Source: JAMLHH01 sp964653095
GTDB lineage: Bacteria > Bacteroidota > Bacteroidia > Chitinophagales > JADIYW01
Reading direction: 5' to 3'
DNA: 64,000 nt
Assembly (NCBI GenBank): GCA_964653095.1
Contig: CAZZEH010000006.1
Location: 48,213 to 112,212 of the forward strand
Positions within the stretch are counted from its first letter, which is position 1; every line of letters starts with the position of its first letter. The translations under genes were made by a program, and so were the position numbers. The notes under the pieces were generated by a model. The model was not told the DNA's origin, ran no database searches, and saw only the letters and a list, made by a program, of their open reading frames with translations. This document shows, piece by piece, positions 25,449 to 34,821 of the stretch.

Positions 25449-26837
25449 TTAGTTAATAAACTTCTTAATCAGATTGAGCTTACCACCATAAGGCGGATAT
25501 CTTAATGGAATATCGGGCCAAGTGACTTTATTCATCACACTTTTCTGATGTGTAAAAGTATCAAAGCTAAACTTGCCGTGATACGCTCCATACCCGCTAT
25601 TCCCTACTCCGCCGAACGGAAGGTCCGAATTAATTAAATGTGCCACTGTATCATTGATACATCCACCGCCAAACGGAATCTCTTCTATGCACTTTTGCTG
25701 ATTCTTATAATTGTTGGAAAACAGATAAAAAGCCAGTGGTTTTTCAAACCTTTTGACAATATTTAATGCTTCGTCCAACTTTTTAAATGTAAAAGCAGGA
25801 AGTATAGGGCCAAATATTTCGTCCTGCATAAGAGGATGATCTAAATCAATATCCGTAATTACCGTAGGTGCTATATGTCTTTTGTTGGGGTCAGTATTCC
25901 CTCCGACCACTATAGTTCCTCCCTGAATCATTGACACAAGCCTGTCGTAATGTTTGTCATTAACGATAGAAGGATAATCCACACTTCGTACAGGTTTTTC
26001 TCCATAAAATTGTTTTATGGTTTTTCTCATTTCCTTGAAAAGCTTATCTGCTACTTTTTCATGCACAAGCAAATAATCCGGAGCCACACACGTTTGACCG
26101 GCGTTAATGCTTTTGCCCCACATAATTCTTCGGGCAGCAACAGGAATGGAAGCAGTTTCATCCACTATGCAAGGGCTTTTCCCGCCTAATTCAAGAGTCG
26201 TAGGGGTCAGATGCTCTGCTGCGGCTCTGGCCACAATTTTCCCTACTGTCACTCCTCCGGTAAAAAATATATAATCGTATCTCTGTTCGAGCATTTCATC
26301 ATGACCTGTGTTGATATCCAGACAGGCCACAAAACTCTCGTCAAAACACTCTTGGATTAAATCATAAATTACCTCATAAGTATTTTGAGTTGTTCTCGGA
26401 GGTTTTATTATTACGGTATTCCCGGCAGCTATAGCTCCAACTACCGGCAACAAAGTAAGCTGCAAAGGATAGTTCCAGGCTCCAATGACCAATACCGTGC
26501 CGTAAGGTTCCGGGTAGATATAACTTCTGGCCGGCAAGTTACCTAAAGACGTAGGAACCATTTTAGGCGTAGTCCAATTATCAATGTTTTTCAGCATGGT
26601 TCCTATCTCCTCTAAAATCAATCCCAACTCTGTCGCATAGGTTTCAAAAACCGGCTTATTGAAATCTCTTTTTAAAGCTTCGTACATACGCTCCTCATAA
26701 CTCAAAAGAGCCTGTTTGAATTTATTAAGCCTGTTTTTACGAAACTTAATCGATCGGGTAGCACCGGAATTAAAATAAACTCTCTGTTTATTGACTAATT
26801 CGGCTACTCCTGCTACTTTAACATCTATTGTTGCCAT
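25449..26837 (-). CDS. Aldehyde dehydrogenase, class 3-like
   Basis: About 462 residues from the ATG at 26837 (an upstream in-frame start overlaps the SDR gene and adds a non-homologous tail). It belongs to the NAD(P)-dependent ALDH superfamily, most like class 3/fatty or coniferyl aldehyde enzymes: SYIYPEPYGTVLVIGAWNYP, LELGGKSPCIVDE and the nucleophile Cys in NAGQTCVAPDY. The C-terminal NSGYGAYHGKFSFDTFTH is typical of class 3. It begins 4 nt after an SDR gene; together they could oxidise alcohols through aldehydes to acids, with substrate unknown. Confidence 0.93.
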   Translation of the reverse strand: MATIDVKVAGVAELVNKQRVYFNSGATRSIKFRKNRLNKFKQALLSYEERMYEALKRDFNKPVFETYATELGLILEEIGTMLKNIDNWTTPKMVPTSLGNLPARSYIYPEPYGTVLVIGAWNYPLQLTLLPVVGAIAAGNTVIIKPPRTTQNTYEVIYDLIQECFDESFVACLDINTGHDEMLEQRYDYIFFTGGVTVGKIVARAAAEHLTPTTLELGGKSPCIVDETASIPVAARRIMWGKSINAGQTCVAPDYLLVHEKVADKLFKEMRKTIKQFYGEKPVRSVDYPSIVNDKHYDRLVSMIQGGTIVVGGNTDPNKRHIAPTVITDIDLDHPLMQDEIFGPILPAFTFKKLDEALNIVKRFEKPLAFYLFSNNYKNQQKCIEEIPFGGGCINDTVAHLINSDLPFGGVGNSGYGAYHGKFSFDTFTHQKSVMNKVTWPDIPLRYPPYGGKLNLIKKFIN

Positions 26838-26841
26838 AATT

Positions 26842-27696
26842 TTATGTGGTTTGTTTTGATTTTTTCTCAGGCACTGCTTCCTTGCTGCTTCTGCCTGTAA
26901 AATCATCCATTGATGAATATACTCCCATCAGCTCTGCGACAAAATTAAAAAGCCTTGTTGGCAGAAGACTGTCAAGAGCCGGGATTAAATTTAATAAATC
27001 AGGAGCCAGAATAAAGAGCTTGTTTTTTTGAACTGCTTCTATAATTCTGTTCGTAATATCTTCGGGTTCAAGCAAGGGAAACAAGAACGGAGCTTTTACT
27101 CCCTTAAACATTCCGGTATTGATATAACTCGGGCAAACCGTTGTCACATGTAAATCTCCTTCCATGTCTTCCAATTCCATTCTAAGAGAATCTGACCATC
27201 CCTTCACAGCCCATTTGCTCGCAAGATAAGCCGACATTTTCTTGTTGCTTATCAAGCTTGCTGCAGATGCAATATTGACAATATGTCCGCGCTTTTGATT
27301 AATCATCTCCTTGACAAATACTCGAGTAGTATGCATTACTCCGTTTACGTTGATTTGCAGTACTCTATCTATTTCGTCGGCGGTATGTTCCCAAAACAAT
27401 TTACCGACCACTATTCCCGCGCTATTCACTAATATATCTACTCTGCCTATCTCAAGCAGTACTTCGGTAGCTGCCTTTTCAATATCATTTGTATCTGATA
27501 CATCTACATTAAAGGCATAAACATTATAATAACCAAGTCTCGAAAATTCTTTTAATGCCTGATCAATATTGTTTTGGTTTATATCCCATATAATCAGACT
27601 CTCGGCTCCTCTTCTGAGAAATTTTTCTCCCAGCATTTTGCCAATTCCTTGGGCTCCACCGGTAATGAGCACATTTGCTCCCTTGATTTTACTCAT
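26842..27696 (-). CDS. Short-chain dehydrogenase/reductase (SDR)
   Basis: A 284-residue classical SDR. The Rossmann motif GGAQGIGK (TGxxxGxG variant) lies near residue 13, NSAG near residue 91, and the active-site YLASKWAVKGW supplies the YxxxK pair with an upstream Ser in IASAASL. The C-terminal part is longer than in minimal SDRs and has a hydrophobic stretch (LLNLIPALDSLLPTRLFNFV) like SDRs that act on lipid or retinol-type substrates. It is the first gene of a two-gene unit with the ALDH. Confidence 0.9.
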   Translation of the reverse strand: MSKIKGANVLITGGAQGIGKMLGEKFLRRGAESLIIWDINQNNIDQALKEFSRLGYYNVYAFNVDVSDTNDIEKAATEVLLEIGRVDILVNSAGIVVGKLFWEHTADEIDRVLQINVNGVMHTTRVFVKEMINQKRGHIVNIASAASLISNKKMSAYLASKWAVKGWSDSLRMELEDMEGDLHVTTVCPSYINTGMFKGVKAPFLFPLLEPEDITNRIIEAVQKNKLFILAPDLLNLIPALDSLLPTRLFNFVAELMGVYSSMDDFTGRSSKEAVPEKKSKQTT

Positions 27697-27757
27697 AATA
27701 ATAAATCATTTTCAACCACAATATAACAAACTAAGGTATAAAAAGCTTGTAGCAGAC

Positions 27758-27792
27758 AAAATAAAAAGAGGGTACATCTCTGCACCCTCTTT
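27758..27792 (-). terminator. Intrinsic terminator of the phosphatase gene
   Basis: On the minus strand AAAGAGGGT and ACCCTCTTT (27784-27792 and 27765-27773) form a 9-bp stem with a 10-nt loop, followed by a T-rich tail (TTTATTT). It lies 24 nt past the phosphatase stop codon. Confidence 0.85.
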
Positions 27793-27816
27793 AGCCTGAT
27801 TATTAAAGTTTAATCT

Positions 27817-29451
27817 TTATTCAGCCTTCACTACATTAATAGATCCTAGTTTATCTGCTATATTTAAAGAAACTACATAAGAACCTGCCGGCAGCTGTGT
27901 CCAGCCGTTTACCTGCACAGTAGTTTTCCCATTAAAATTTGATTCCTGAGAAAGTAGTTGTCTTCCACTCATATCGGATACAGTAATTTGCGCTTTGGCC
28001 AATGTCGGATTATAAAACTCCAATGAGAGTTTGTCCGAGCTTGGATTAGGGAAAGCATTCATCTTATATACTTCAGTATAATTATGTGCTATTCCTGTAG
28101 GAATATCCATATCACTAATATCTTTCTGTATTGAAAATTTATCCAAGATGTCTCCATATTTGTTAATGTATTTTCCGACCATGGTTCCGCCTTCAAACTC
28201 CATAATCAAACTTCCGGTCACGTCTGTACCTCCATCTCTGTAATAAAATACCGGATGCATTTTGTTAGGCATTTTATCATCGCTGGTATAGTTTCCGCTA
28301 TTTCCCACAACCACATACATCGTACTGTTGTCTCTCAGTCCTTTTTTATAAGTTTCCCCCAAATCAGGATTACCGCTGGAGCCATCTACAACATGCACAT
28401 CCGGATCAAAAAGGCCTGACTTCGTATAGTGTCCGTTTATCATATAGGATCTTTCATACACGTGAGAGTGTCCTGCAACTACTAAATCTATTCCATAATT
28501 TTCTAATATTGGAATAATAAACTTTCTAATATTGAGCATCGGAATTTCGTAAAAATCATCAGAAGAGTGAGAACCCATTGTATATGGTGGTTGGTGCATA
28601 TATAGTACGACCCACGGCAATTTATTAGCCTCCAAATCTGCTCTTAGCCAGTTTTTTATTGGCGAGTAATTTCCAGTCAGCCACGGATATAGCTCTGAAT
28701 TAAAGCTTATAAAGTGTACGTGTCCGTAATCATACGAGTAGTATAATTCTGTTCCGGACGGCACGCCACCCGATTCGCCGTTACGAGGCATTTCGTGTGA
28801 ATCAAAATAGGGTCCTTTGTCCAAAGTAGGGTCAATCCAATTTCCCAAATTAAGCCCTCTTATAATATTATAGTCATGGTTTCCGGGAGTAGGATAATAA
28901 TGCAGACTTCTAAAAATAGAATCATAACCATACTCTCTGCTAAAAACTTTTAGCGTGTATTCTTCATCCTTTCCGTCCTGATATGCATTGTCTCCGAGAG
29001 TAATCATAAAATCGACCGGATTGGCTCTGTGGTACTCATAAAATGCATCTCTTGCCATTTGCTGAGGCTTATTAGCTTTTCCATAATCACCAATTGCCCA
29101 CATAGAGAATTTTGTAGTATCTCCATAAGGTCTGTTAGTCAGAATATAATGATCAATACCTGAAGCCAAAATAACATCGCCATAACCAATCGCATAATAA
29201 TATTTTGTGTATGGCTCAAGTCCGGTCACTTCCACGATGTGATCAATCGCAGGCTCTCCGGTAAATATTCTGTCCAAATTGTCCGGCGTGTCTCCTACTT
29301 TAACCCAAGCATCTGTTTCAACAGAAGTCCTCCACATTATTTTTATGGAATTCGTGGTCGCATTCTGCTGATACGGGCCTCTGGTTAAATCCTGTGCATG
29401 CAAAAAACCTGCACAGGCAATAAACAATAAAAAGTGTAAAACCTTATTCAT
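27817..29451 (-). CDS. Purple acid phosphatase-like metallophosphoesterase with Type IX sorting domain
   Basis: About 544 residues from the ATG at 29451, which exposes a signal peptide (MNKVLHFLLFIACAGFLHAQ). A fibronectin-like N-terminal domain (about 25-110) is followed by a metallophosphoesterase core. Metal-ligand motifs are GDYG, GDNAYQDG, GNHDYN, MHQPPY and GHSHVYERS, as in purple acid phosphatases. The last about 80 residues (from NAFPNPSSDKLSLEFYNP to GSYVVSL) form a Type IX secretion C-terminal domain, so the enzyme should reach the surface or medium. A role in scavenging organic phosphate is plausible and complements the Pit system. Confidence 0.92.
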   Translation of the reverse strand: MNKVLHFLLFIACAGFLHAQDLTRGPYQQNATTNSIKIMWRTSVETDAWVKVGDTPDNLDRIFTGEPAIDHIVEVTGLEPYTKYYYAIGYGDVILASGIDHYILTNRPYGDTTKFSMWAIGDYGKANKPQQMARDAFYEYHRANPVDFMITLGDNAYQDGKDEEYTLKVFSREYGYDSIFRSLHYYPTPGNHDYNIIRGLNLGNWIDPTLDKGPYFDSHEMPRNGESGGVPSGTELYYSYDYGHVHFISFNSELYPWLTGNYSPIKNWLRADLEANKLPWVVLYMHQPPYTMGSHSSDDFYEIPMLNIRKFIIPILENYGIDLVVAGHSHVYERSYMINGHYTKSGLFDPDVHVVDGSSGNPDLGETYKKGLRDNSTMYVVVGNSGNYTSDDKMPNKMHPVFYYRDGGTDVTGSLIMEFEGGTMVGKYINKYGDILDKFSIQKDISDMDIPTGIAHNYTEVYKMNAFPNPSSDKLSLEFYNPTLAKAQITVSDMSGRQLLSQESNFNGKTTVQVNGWTQLPAGSYVVSLNIADKLGSINVVKAE

Positions 29452-29565
29452 AGCATTTAATATTTGTAACAAAAATAATTAAAAATCATTTAATAATGTA
29501 ACAGCTGCAGAAAGTAAATAAATTTTAACAATATGTATATAGGACTTTTTAATATGCTCTGTGCA

Positions 29566-30501
29566 TCACTCCTGCAAATCCAGTTTTCTCCCAACAGAAA
29601 ACACTTCGCCTTCTGTCGCAACATCAGTTTCTTTAAAAACCTTTCTGCATTCTTCCAACAAAGGCTGAGTATCCGGATATCTCGAAGAAAAATGTCCGAT
29701 TAAAAGTCGTCCTACATTAGCTTTCAATGCTGTATTGGCAGCCTGAACGGTAGTTGAGTGAAATGTCATAACTGCCCTATCCTCTGCATCTTTCATAAAA
29801 GTTGCTTCATGATATAATAAGTCTGAATGCATTATGAATTCAGCTATTGAAGGTTTGTAGAGCGTGTCTGTACAAAAAGCGTAAGTTCTCGAAGAATATC
29901 CCGGCACTGTAAGCTCTTCGTTTTTATGAAATGTTCCCTGAGAGTCCGTAATATCTTCTCCTTTTCTAAGACACTGATAATTTTCCGGAGTCAGATTTAA
30001 TTCTTTTATCGCTTCTGCATTAATTTTTCTCGGCATGCACACTTCTTTAAACAAAAAACCAAAGCACGGTATTTTATGGTTTAAAGGAAATGAAAACACC
30101 TCCACATCTTCATTCTCATATATTTTGGCAAATCCCTCTCCACGGATAGGAATAAACTCCAGTGGATAAGTCAACCGGGTCTCGGATCCACTCAACTGCA
30201 ACAATACAATCTCCTTAAGTTTGTCGGGGGCTATAATCGTAAGCTTAGCTGTACGTCTGAGCAACTGGAACGTAGTCAGCAGCCCAATCAATCCGAAATA
30301 ATGATCTCCGTGCAGATGACTGATAAAAACACAACTGATTTTAAATGGTCTGACTTTGAACTTGTACATTTGAAACTGAGTACCTTCTCCGCAATCAATC
30401 AGGAAAGTACTCTTCTTCACCTTCAGAATCTGAGACGTGGGATGTCTTCCATGCGCATATATTGCGGAATTCGATCCTAATATTTGCACCTCAAAAGACA
30501 A
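29566..30501 (-). CDS. rnz: Ribonuclease Z
   Basis: A 311-residue metallo-beta-lactamase fold endonuclease that removes 3' trailers from tRNA precursors. The zinc motif SHLHGDHYFGL is at about residues 61-71. Further motifs are IDCGEGTQFQ, the acidic AFCTDTLY and LLYHEATFMKDAEDRA, and the C-terminal HFSSRY. The length matches bacterial RNase Z. It lies 27 nt downstream of the STAS gene on the same strand, probably in one transcript. Confidence 0.94.
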   Translation of the reverse strand: MSFEVQILGSNSAIYAHGRHPTSQILKVKKSTFLIDCGEGTQFQMYKFKVRPFKISCVFISHLHGDHYFGLIGLLTTFQLLRRTAKLTIIAPDKLKEIVLLQLSGSETRLTYPLEFIPIRGEGFAKIYENEDVEVFSFPLNHKIPCFGFLFKEVCMPRKINAEAIKELNLTPENYQCLRKGEDITDSQGTFHKNEELTVPGYSSRTYAFCTDTLYKPSIAEFIMHSDLLYHEATFMKDAEDRAVMTFHSTTVQAANTALKANVGRLLIGHFSSRYPDTQPLLEECRKVFKETDVATEGEVFSVGRKLDLQE

Positions 30502-30528
30502 TTGTATAAGTTTTGTTGTGGTTTAAAA

Positions 30529-30873
30529 TCAGACTCTCTCCACAAATTCTATCGCGGATTCTACAGTGTCAAAGATATTTAATACGTCGTTGAGCTGAGA
30601 AATATCAATCAATGTTTTGACGGCAGGATTTAAATTACAAATAGCCAATGCTCCGCCATTTTCCGTACATACCCTATTGGCCAGCAATATGGAACTAAGT
30701 CCCGAAGAATCAATAAACGTTACACGATTTAAATCCAGAATCAGTTTATTATATCCTTCCGTGCTAATCATGGTGATTTCCGTTTTCAGTTTAGGGGCGT
30801 TGGAAGACATAAGTTTCTCCGTCAATATTTCTATTGCCACATAGTTGTCCTGTTTATCTACAATGTACTTCAT
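30529..30873 (-). CDS. STAS-domain anti-sigma-factor antagonist-like protein
   Basis: A 114-residue single STAS domain related to SpoIIAA/RsbV. The phosphorylation-site region LDLNRVTFIDSSGLSSIL retains the Ser pair. Such proteins act in partner switching with a kinase/anti-sigma factor, but no such kinase is in the window, so its pathway is unknown. It is the promoter-proximal gene before rnz, an arrangement seen in other Bacteroidota. Confidence 0.88.
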   Translation of the reverse strand: MKYIVDKQDNYVAIEILTEKLMSSNAPKLKTEITMISTEGYNKLILDLNRVTFIDSSGLSSILLANRVCTENGGALAICNLNPAVKTLIDISQLNDVLNIFDTVESAIEFVERV

Positions 30874-30921
30874 ACAAAATCAAATTTATCAAATCATTTA
30901 AGTTTCAATCGTCAAAACATA

Positions 30922-30929
30922 CAAAAATA
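30922..30929 (-). promoter_or_regulatory. -7 box for STAS-rnz
   Basis: On the minus strand TATTTTTG matches TAnnTTTG, 48 nt before the STAS gene start. No distinct -33 box was identified. Confidence 0.45.
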
Positions 30930-31095
30930 GACATTATATACTCATCCTCCTATCTGAATGCAAAAGTTTTTATTCCTTAATTTTTCGAAAAACTATACTA
31001 AAATATTGCTTAGTTTACTGTAACATTGTATTTTGATGATGTAATTCTGGCAGATTTTTCAGTATGGCAGATTTTTTGACACACTATAAAGTATT

Positions 31096-33639
31096 ATGGA
31101 AGCAAAATATTCTCCTGAAATAAAGGAAGTAATTTCATTCAGTCGTGAGGAAGCTCTCAGGTTAAATCATGATCGAATCGGTATTGAGCATCTGTTGCTC
31201 GGATTAATCCGTGAGGGTGAGGGATTGGCAGTAAAAGTCTTAAAATCACTGGAAATCGACTTGGTTCTCCTAAGAAGGAAGATTGAAAATGCGGTTCGCG
31301 ATAACATCACTACCATACCTATCAATTCACAAAGTCTCCCGCTTACCAAGCAGGCTGAAAAAGTACTGAGAATTACTGTAATCGAGGCTAAACAAATGAG
31401 ATGTGAGTTAATCAGCACAGAACATTTGATGCTTGCTATTTTAAAGAATAACAATAATGCCGGCACCCAGATAATCAACAAAATGGAAGTGGACTATGAT
31501 GTTTTTAAAGCGGAATTAGAGTACATTCTGCAAGAACGTCAGGAAGTTAGAGGTACTTCTGCTGAAATGTCAGCCGAGTCAGATCCTTTCGAAGATGAAT
31601 CTTCCCGACTAAGAGGGTTTTCTTCCACAGCCCGTAAAACTGCAGCTAAATCTACTACTCCGGTTTTGGATAATTTTGGAAGAGACATCACTAAATTAGC
31701 CGAAGAAGATAAATTAGACCCGATTGTAGGCAGAGAGAATGAAATTGAGCGGGTATCTCAAATTTTAAGCAGAAGGAAAAAGAACAATCCGATTCTGATT
31801 GGTGAACCCGGAGTAGGTAAGACTGCCATCGTAGAAGGGCTTGCTTTAAGAATCATACAAAGAAAAGTTTCCAGAGTTCTTTTTAATAAAAGAATTGTCA
31901 TGCTCGATTTGGCCGCCTTAGTTGCCGGTACAAAATACAGAGGACAGTTTGAGGAAAGGATTAAAGCCATCATGAATGAACTCGAAAAAAATAAGGATGT
32001 CATCCTGTTTATCGACGAGATTCATACGATTGTCGGTGCAGGGGGCGCTACAGGTTCTTTAGACGCATCCAATATTTTCAAACCGGCGTTAGCCCGTGGA
32101 GAACTTCAGTGTATCGGAGCATCCACTTTGGACGAATACAGACAGCACATCGAAAAGGATGGCGCTTTGGACAGGAGATTTCAAAAAGTTCTCGTAGATC
32201 CGCCAACCGTTGAAGAAACTTTGGAAATCATCAACAATATTCGTCCAAAATACGAAGAGTTTCACAACGTAAAATACGACGAAGAAGCCCTAAAAGCATG
32301 TGTTACCCTGAGCAATCGTTATATCACTGACCGATTTCTTCCGGATAAGGCTATTGACGTAATGGATGAAGTGGGCGCCAGAGTACACTTAAAAAACATC
32401 TTTGTGCCGGAAGAGATTACTCAATTGGAAGAAGATATTGAGAACATCAAAGAGGAAAAAAATAAAGTTGTCAAGAGTCAGCGTTATGAAGACGCCGCCA
32501 AGCTCAGAGACAAAGAAAAAAATCTTCAGGAACAACTCGAACAGGCAAAAGCTCAATGGGAAGAAGATGCTAAATCGAGAAGATACCCTGTAGGTGAAGA
32601 AGATATTGCTGAGGTTGTAGCTATGATGACCGGAATTCCTGTCAGTAAGGTAGCTCAATCAGAAAGCAAGAAACTCGTGAATATGGCCGAAGATTTGAGA
32701 AAACAGGTTATTGGTCAGGACGATGCAGTAGAAAAAATAACGAGAGCAATACAAAGGAACAGAGTGGGATTAAAAGACCCTAAAAAACCAATAGGCTCTT
32801 TTATCTTTCTCGGCCCTACCGGCGTGGGTAAAACAGAATTGGCAAAATCTCTTGCCCGGTATATGTTTGATACTGAAGATGCACTTGTTCGCATTGACAT
32901 GAGTGAATACATGGAAAAATTCAGTATTTCCAGACTCATCGGCGCACCTCCGGGATATGTCGGTTATGAAGAGGGCGGGCAGCTCACAGAAAAGGTCAGA
33001 AGGAAGCCTTACTCGGTCATTTTATTGGATGAAATTGAAAAAGCACATCCGGATATTTTCAACATTCTGCTGCAGGTATTGGACGACGGGGTATTAACTG
33101 ACGGGCTGGGCAGGAAGGTCAACTTTAAGAACACTGTCATCATCATGACTTCTAATATTGGAGTCCGGCAACTGAAAGACTTCGGTACAGGAGTAGGATT
33201 TTCAACTCAGGCGAGAATAAAAAATGAAGATGAAAATATAAAGGCCGTTATTCAGAAATCCCTTTCAAAAACGTTTTCACCTGAATTTCTGAACAGAATT
33301 GACGATGTGGTTATCTTTAACAACTTAGAGAGACCTGAAATTCATAAGATTATCGACATTATTCTGGTCAATGTGTTTGCAAGGCTAAAAGATTTGGGCT
33401 ACACGATAGAGCTTACGGATGCGGCAAAAGACTTTTTGGGCGACAAAGGGTACGATCCTCAATTCGGCGCCAGACCTTTGCACCGGGCTATTCAAAAATA
33501 CTTAGAAGATCCTTTAGCTGAAGAGATTCTAAAACAAAATATTTCAGAGGGAGATTCTGTACTTGCGGATATCAACGAAGACAAAACTCAGTTGACTTTT
33601 AAGATTTCACAATCTGCCAAGCAGGCAATAGAAGAATAA
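31096..33639 (+). CDS. clpC: ATP-dependent Clp protease ATP-binding subunit ClpC
   Basis: An 847-residue Hsp100 unfoldase that feeds substrates to ClpP. The N-terminal ClpN repeats (residues about 5-140) precede two AAA+ modules with Walker A motifs GEPGVGKT and GPTGVGKT and Walker B motifs VILFIDE and VILLDE. A UVR-type motif in the middle domain (RYEDAAKLRDKEKNLQEQLE) distinguishes ClpC from ClpB. The D2-small domain has GARPLHRAIQKYLEDPLAE. The gene is monocistronic with its own terminator. Confidence 0.96.
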   Translation: MEAKYSPEIKEVISFSREEALRLNHDRIGIEHLLLGLIREGEGLAVKVLKSLEIDLVLLRRKIENAVRDNITTIPINSQSLPLTKQAEKVLRITVIEAKQMRCELISTEHLMLAILKNNNNAGTQIINKMEVDYDVFKAELEYILQERQEVRGTSAEMSAESDPFEDESSRLRGFSSTARKTAAKSTTPVLDNFGRDITKLAEEDKLDPIVGRENEIERVSQILSRRKKNNPILIGEPGVGKTAIVEGLALRIIQRKVSRVLFNKRIVMLDLAALVAGTKYRGQFEERIKAIMNELEKNKDVILFIDEIHTIVGAGGATGSLDASNIFKPALARGELQCIGASTLDEYRQHIEKDGALDRRFQKVLVDPPTVEETLEIINNIRPKYEEFHNVKYDEEALKACVTLSNRYITDRFLPDKAIDVMDEVGARVHLKNIFVPEEITQLEEDIENIKEEKNKVVKSQRYEDAAKLRDKEKNLQEQLEQAKAQWEEDAKSRRYPVGEEDIAEVVAMMTGIPVSKVAQSESKKLVNMAEDLRKQVIGQDDAVEKITRAIQRNRVGLKDPKKPIGSFIFLGPTGVGKTELAKSLARYMFDTEDALVRIDMSEYMEKFSISRLIGAPPGYVGYEEGGQLTEKVRRKPYSVILLDEIEKAHPDIFNILLQVLDDGVLTDGLGRKVNFKNTVIIMTSNIGVRQLKDFGTGVGFSTQARIKNEDENIKAVIQKSLSKTFSPEFLNRIDDVVIFNNLERPEIHKIIDIILVNVFARLKDLGYTIELTDAAKDFLGDKGYDPQFGARPLHRAIQKYLEDPLAEEILKQNISEGDSVLADINEDKTQLTFKISQSAKQAIEE

Positions 33640-33664
33640 CCCGAAAAATATATCTGATATTAGC

Positions 33665-33703
33665 ACTGTCTCTTTTTGTCATAAAATGGAGGCAGTTTTT
33701 TTT
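33665..33703 (+). terminator. Intrinsic terminator of clpC
   Basis: ACTGTCTC at 33665-33672 pairs with GGAGGCAGT at 33688-33696 (one G-U pair), followed by eight T residues. It lies 25 nt after the clpC stop. Confidence 0.75.
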
Positions 33704-33714
33704 GGACAAATAAT

Positions 33715-34815
33715 TTATTCCTCCTCCGTGTCAATTATTCGGGAATACCGCACATAATTACCGGTCTGATTATTTTTCCATGCAAACTTATTGGGGGTGG
33801 CCAGGAGAGGTTCATACACTTGGGTAGAGAACCCGTCAAATTTTAAATGAAGTAAATTGTCTGACAGATACCACACTCCATCAAAAGAGCGCTCATCTTT
33901 TTTGATTAGGCGTAATTGGCCTGAAAACTTCATTTCCAATATCTCTTCTTTCTCTGTCATCCAGTTTCCGAAAACAAAATAATTATTCAGACTGTTAAGA
34001 GTGTCTTTTTCTTCTACCTGAAATCTGTCATTGTAACATTTATCCAAAATTGTTTTTTCATACTGCACCTTATCCTCACCTTCCAATTCAGAATACAGGC
34101 TAAAAGAAGAAGAATACTGCAAAGCACTGATAAAACAATCTGATACTTTTTGCAATATAAAAGGAGAAATAGAAGAGGCATATTGTTCAATGAAATCAAT
34201 TTCAATTTGTTTCAGATTTTTTTCCGGCCATTCAAAATCCACTGACCTTTTCTTACAGATTGCAAGCACATCCAAAACTATAAAAGATTCTGAAACCGTC
34301 GCTTTATTGAGCAGTCCTAAATATTGTTTCCCACTTAAAAATCCCGGCGAACATACTTCCATCCACCCTGAAGCTTCATTTAAAACAGAGAAATCATCCT
34401 GATACTGAACTTTTGAAAATGTCAGCCTTTTATTAAACACATCTGTTTGAGCAGAATCATTTAAAAGGTAAATACTCACCTTATTTTGATAGGTATTCGG
34501 AATTGGGGGAAAAGTAATTTTAGAATTCTGCGGGTCTTTCATATTCTCTTTCACCTCCTCTAACAGAGAGGCATTAGAAGTATATTGGCTTAGTAAATCT
34601 TTCCTGTTGACGTTATAAAATCTATAATACCAGCGGGTTGTATTTTCCGGCAGTTCCAATTCAATTACACTCGCATAATTTCCGCTAAAAAACAGGCTGC
34701 TCCTGCTGTGAAGATTAAAGACCTGATGATTGACAATTGGGACTAACACTTCATTCTGAGCCTTTAGTGTGTCAGAGAAGAAAAGCACAAGCAATATGAA
34801 TCCCAAATTTTTCAA
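33715..34815 (-). CDS. Secreted protein of unknown function with a C-terminal lipocalin-like segment
   Basis: A 366-residue protein with a signal peptide (MKNLGFILLVLFFSDTLKAQ). I do not recognise the bulk of it. Residues about 25-150 are beta-rich and contain many aromatic residues. The last about 80 residues (GNWMTEKEEILEMKFSGQLR then FDGVWYLSDNLLHLKFDGF) have the strand pattern of lipocalin-like domains, where an added-group-to-'GxW' start and a 'W.l..n.L.l' strand recur. It follows a sigma-54 response regulator gene by 6 nt, so the two are likely cotranscribed. Confidence 0.75.
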   Translation of the reverse strand: MKNLGFILLVLFFSDTLKAQNEVLVPIVNHQVFNLHSRSSLFFSGNYASVIELELPENTTRWYYRFYNVNRKDLLSQYTSNASLLEEVKENMKDPQNSKITFPPIPNTYQNKVSIYLLNDSAQTDVFNKRLTFSKVQYQDDFSVLNEASGWMEVCSPGFLSGKQYLGLLNKATVSESFIVLDVLAICKKRSVDFEWPEKNLKQIEIDFIEQYASSISPFILQKVSDCFISALQYSSSFSLYSELEGEDKVQYEKTILDKCYNDRFQVEEKDTLNSLNNYFVFGNWMTEKEEILEMKFSGQLRLIKKDERSFDGVWYLSDNLLHLKFDGFSTQVYEPLLATPNKFAWKNNQTGNYVRYSRIIDTEEE

Positions 34816-34821
34816 TCTATA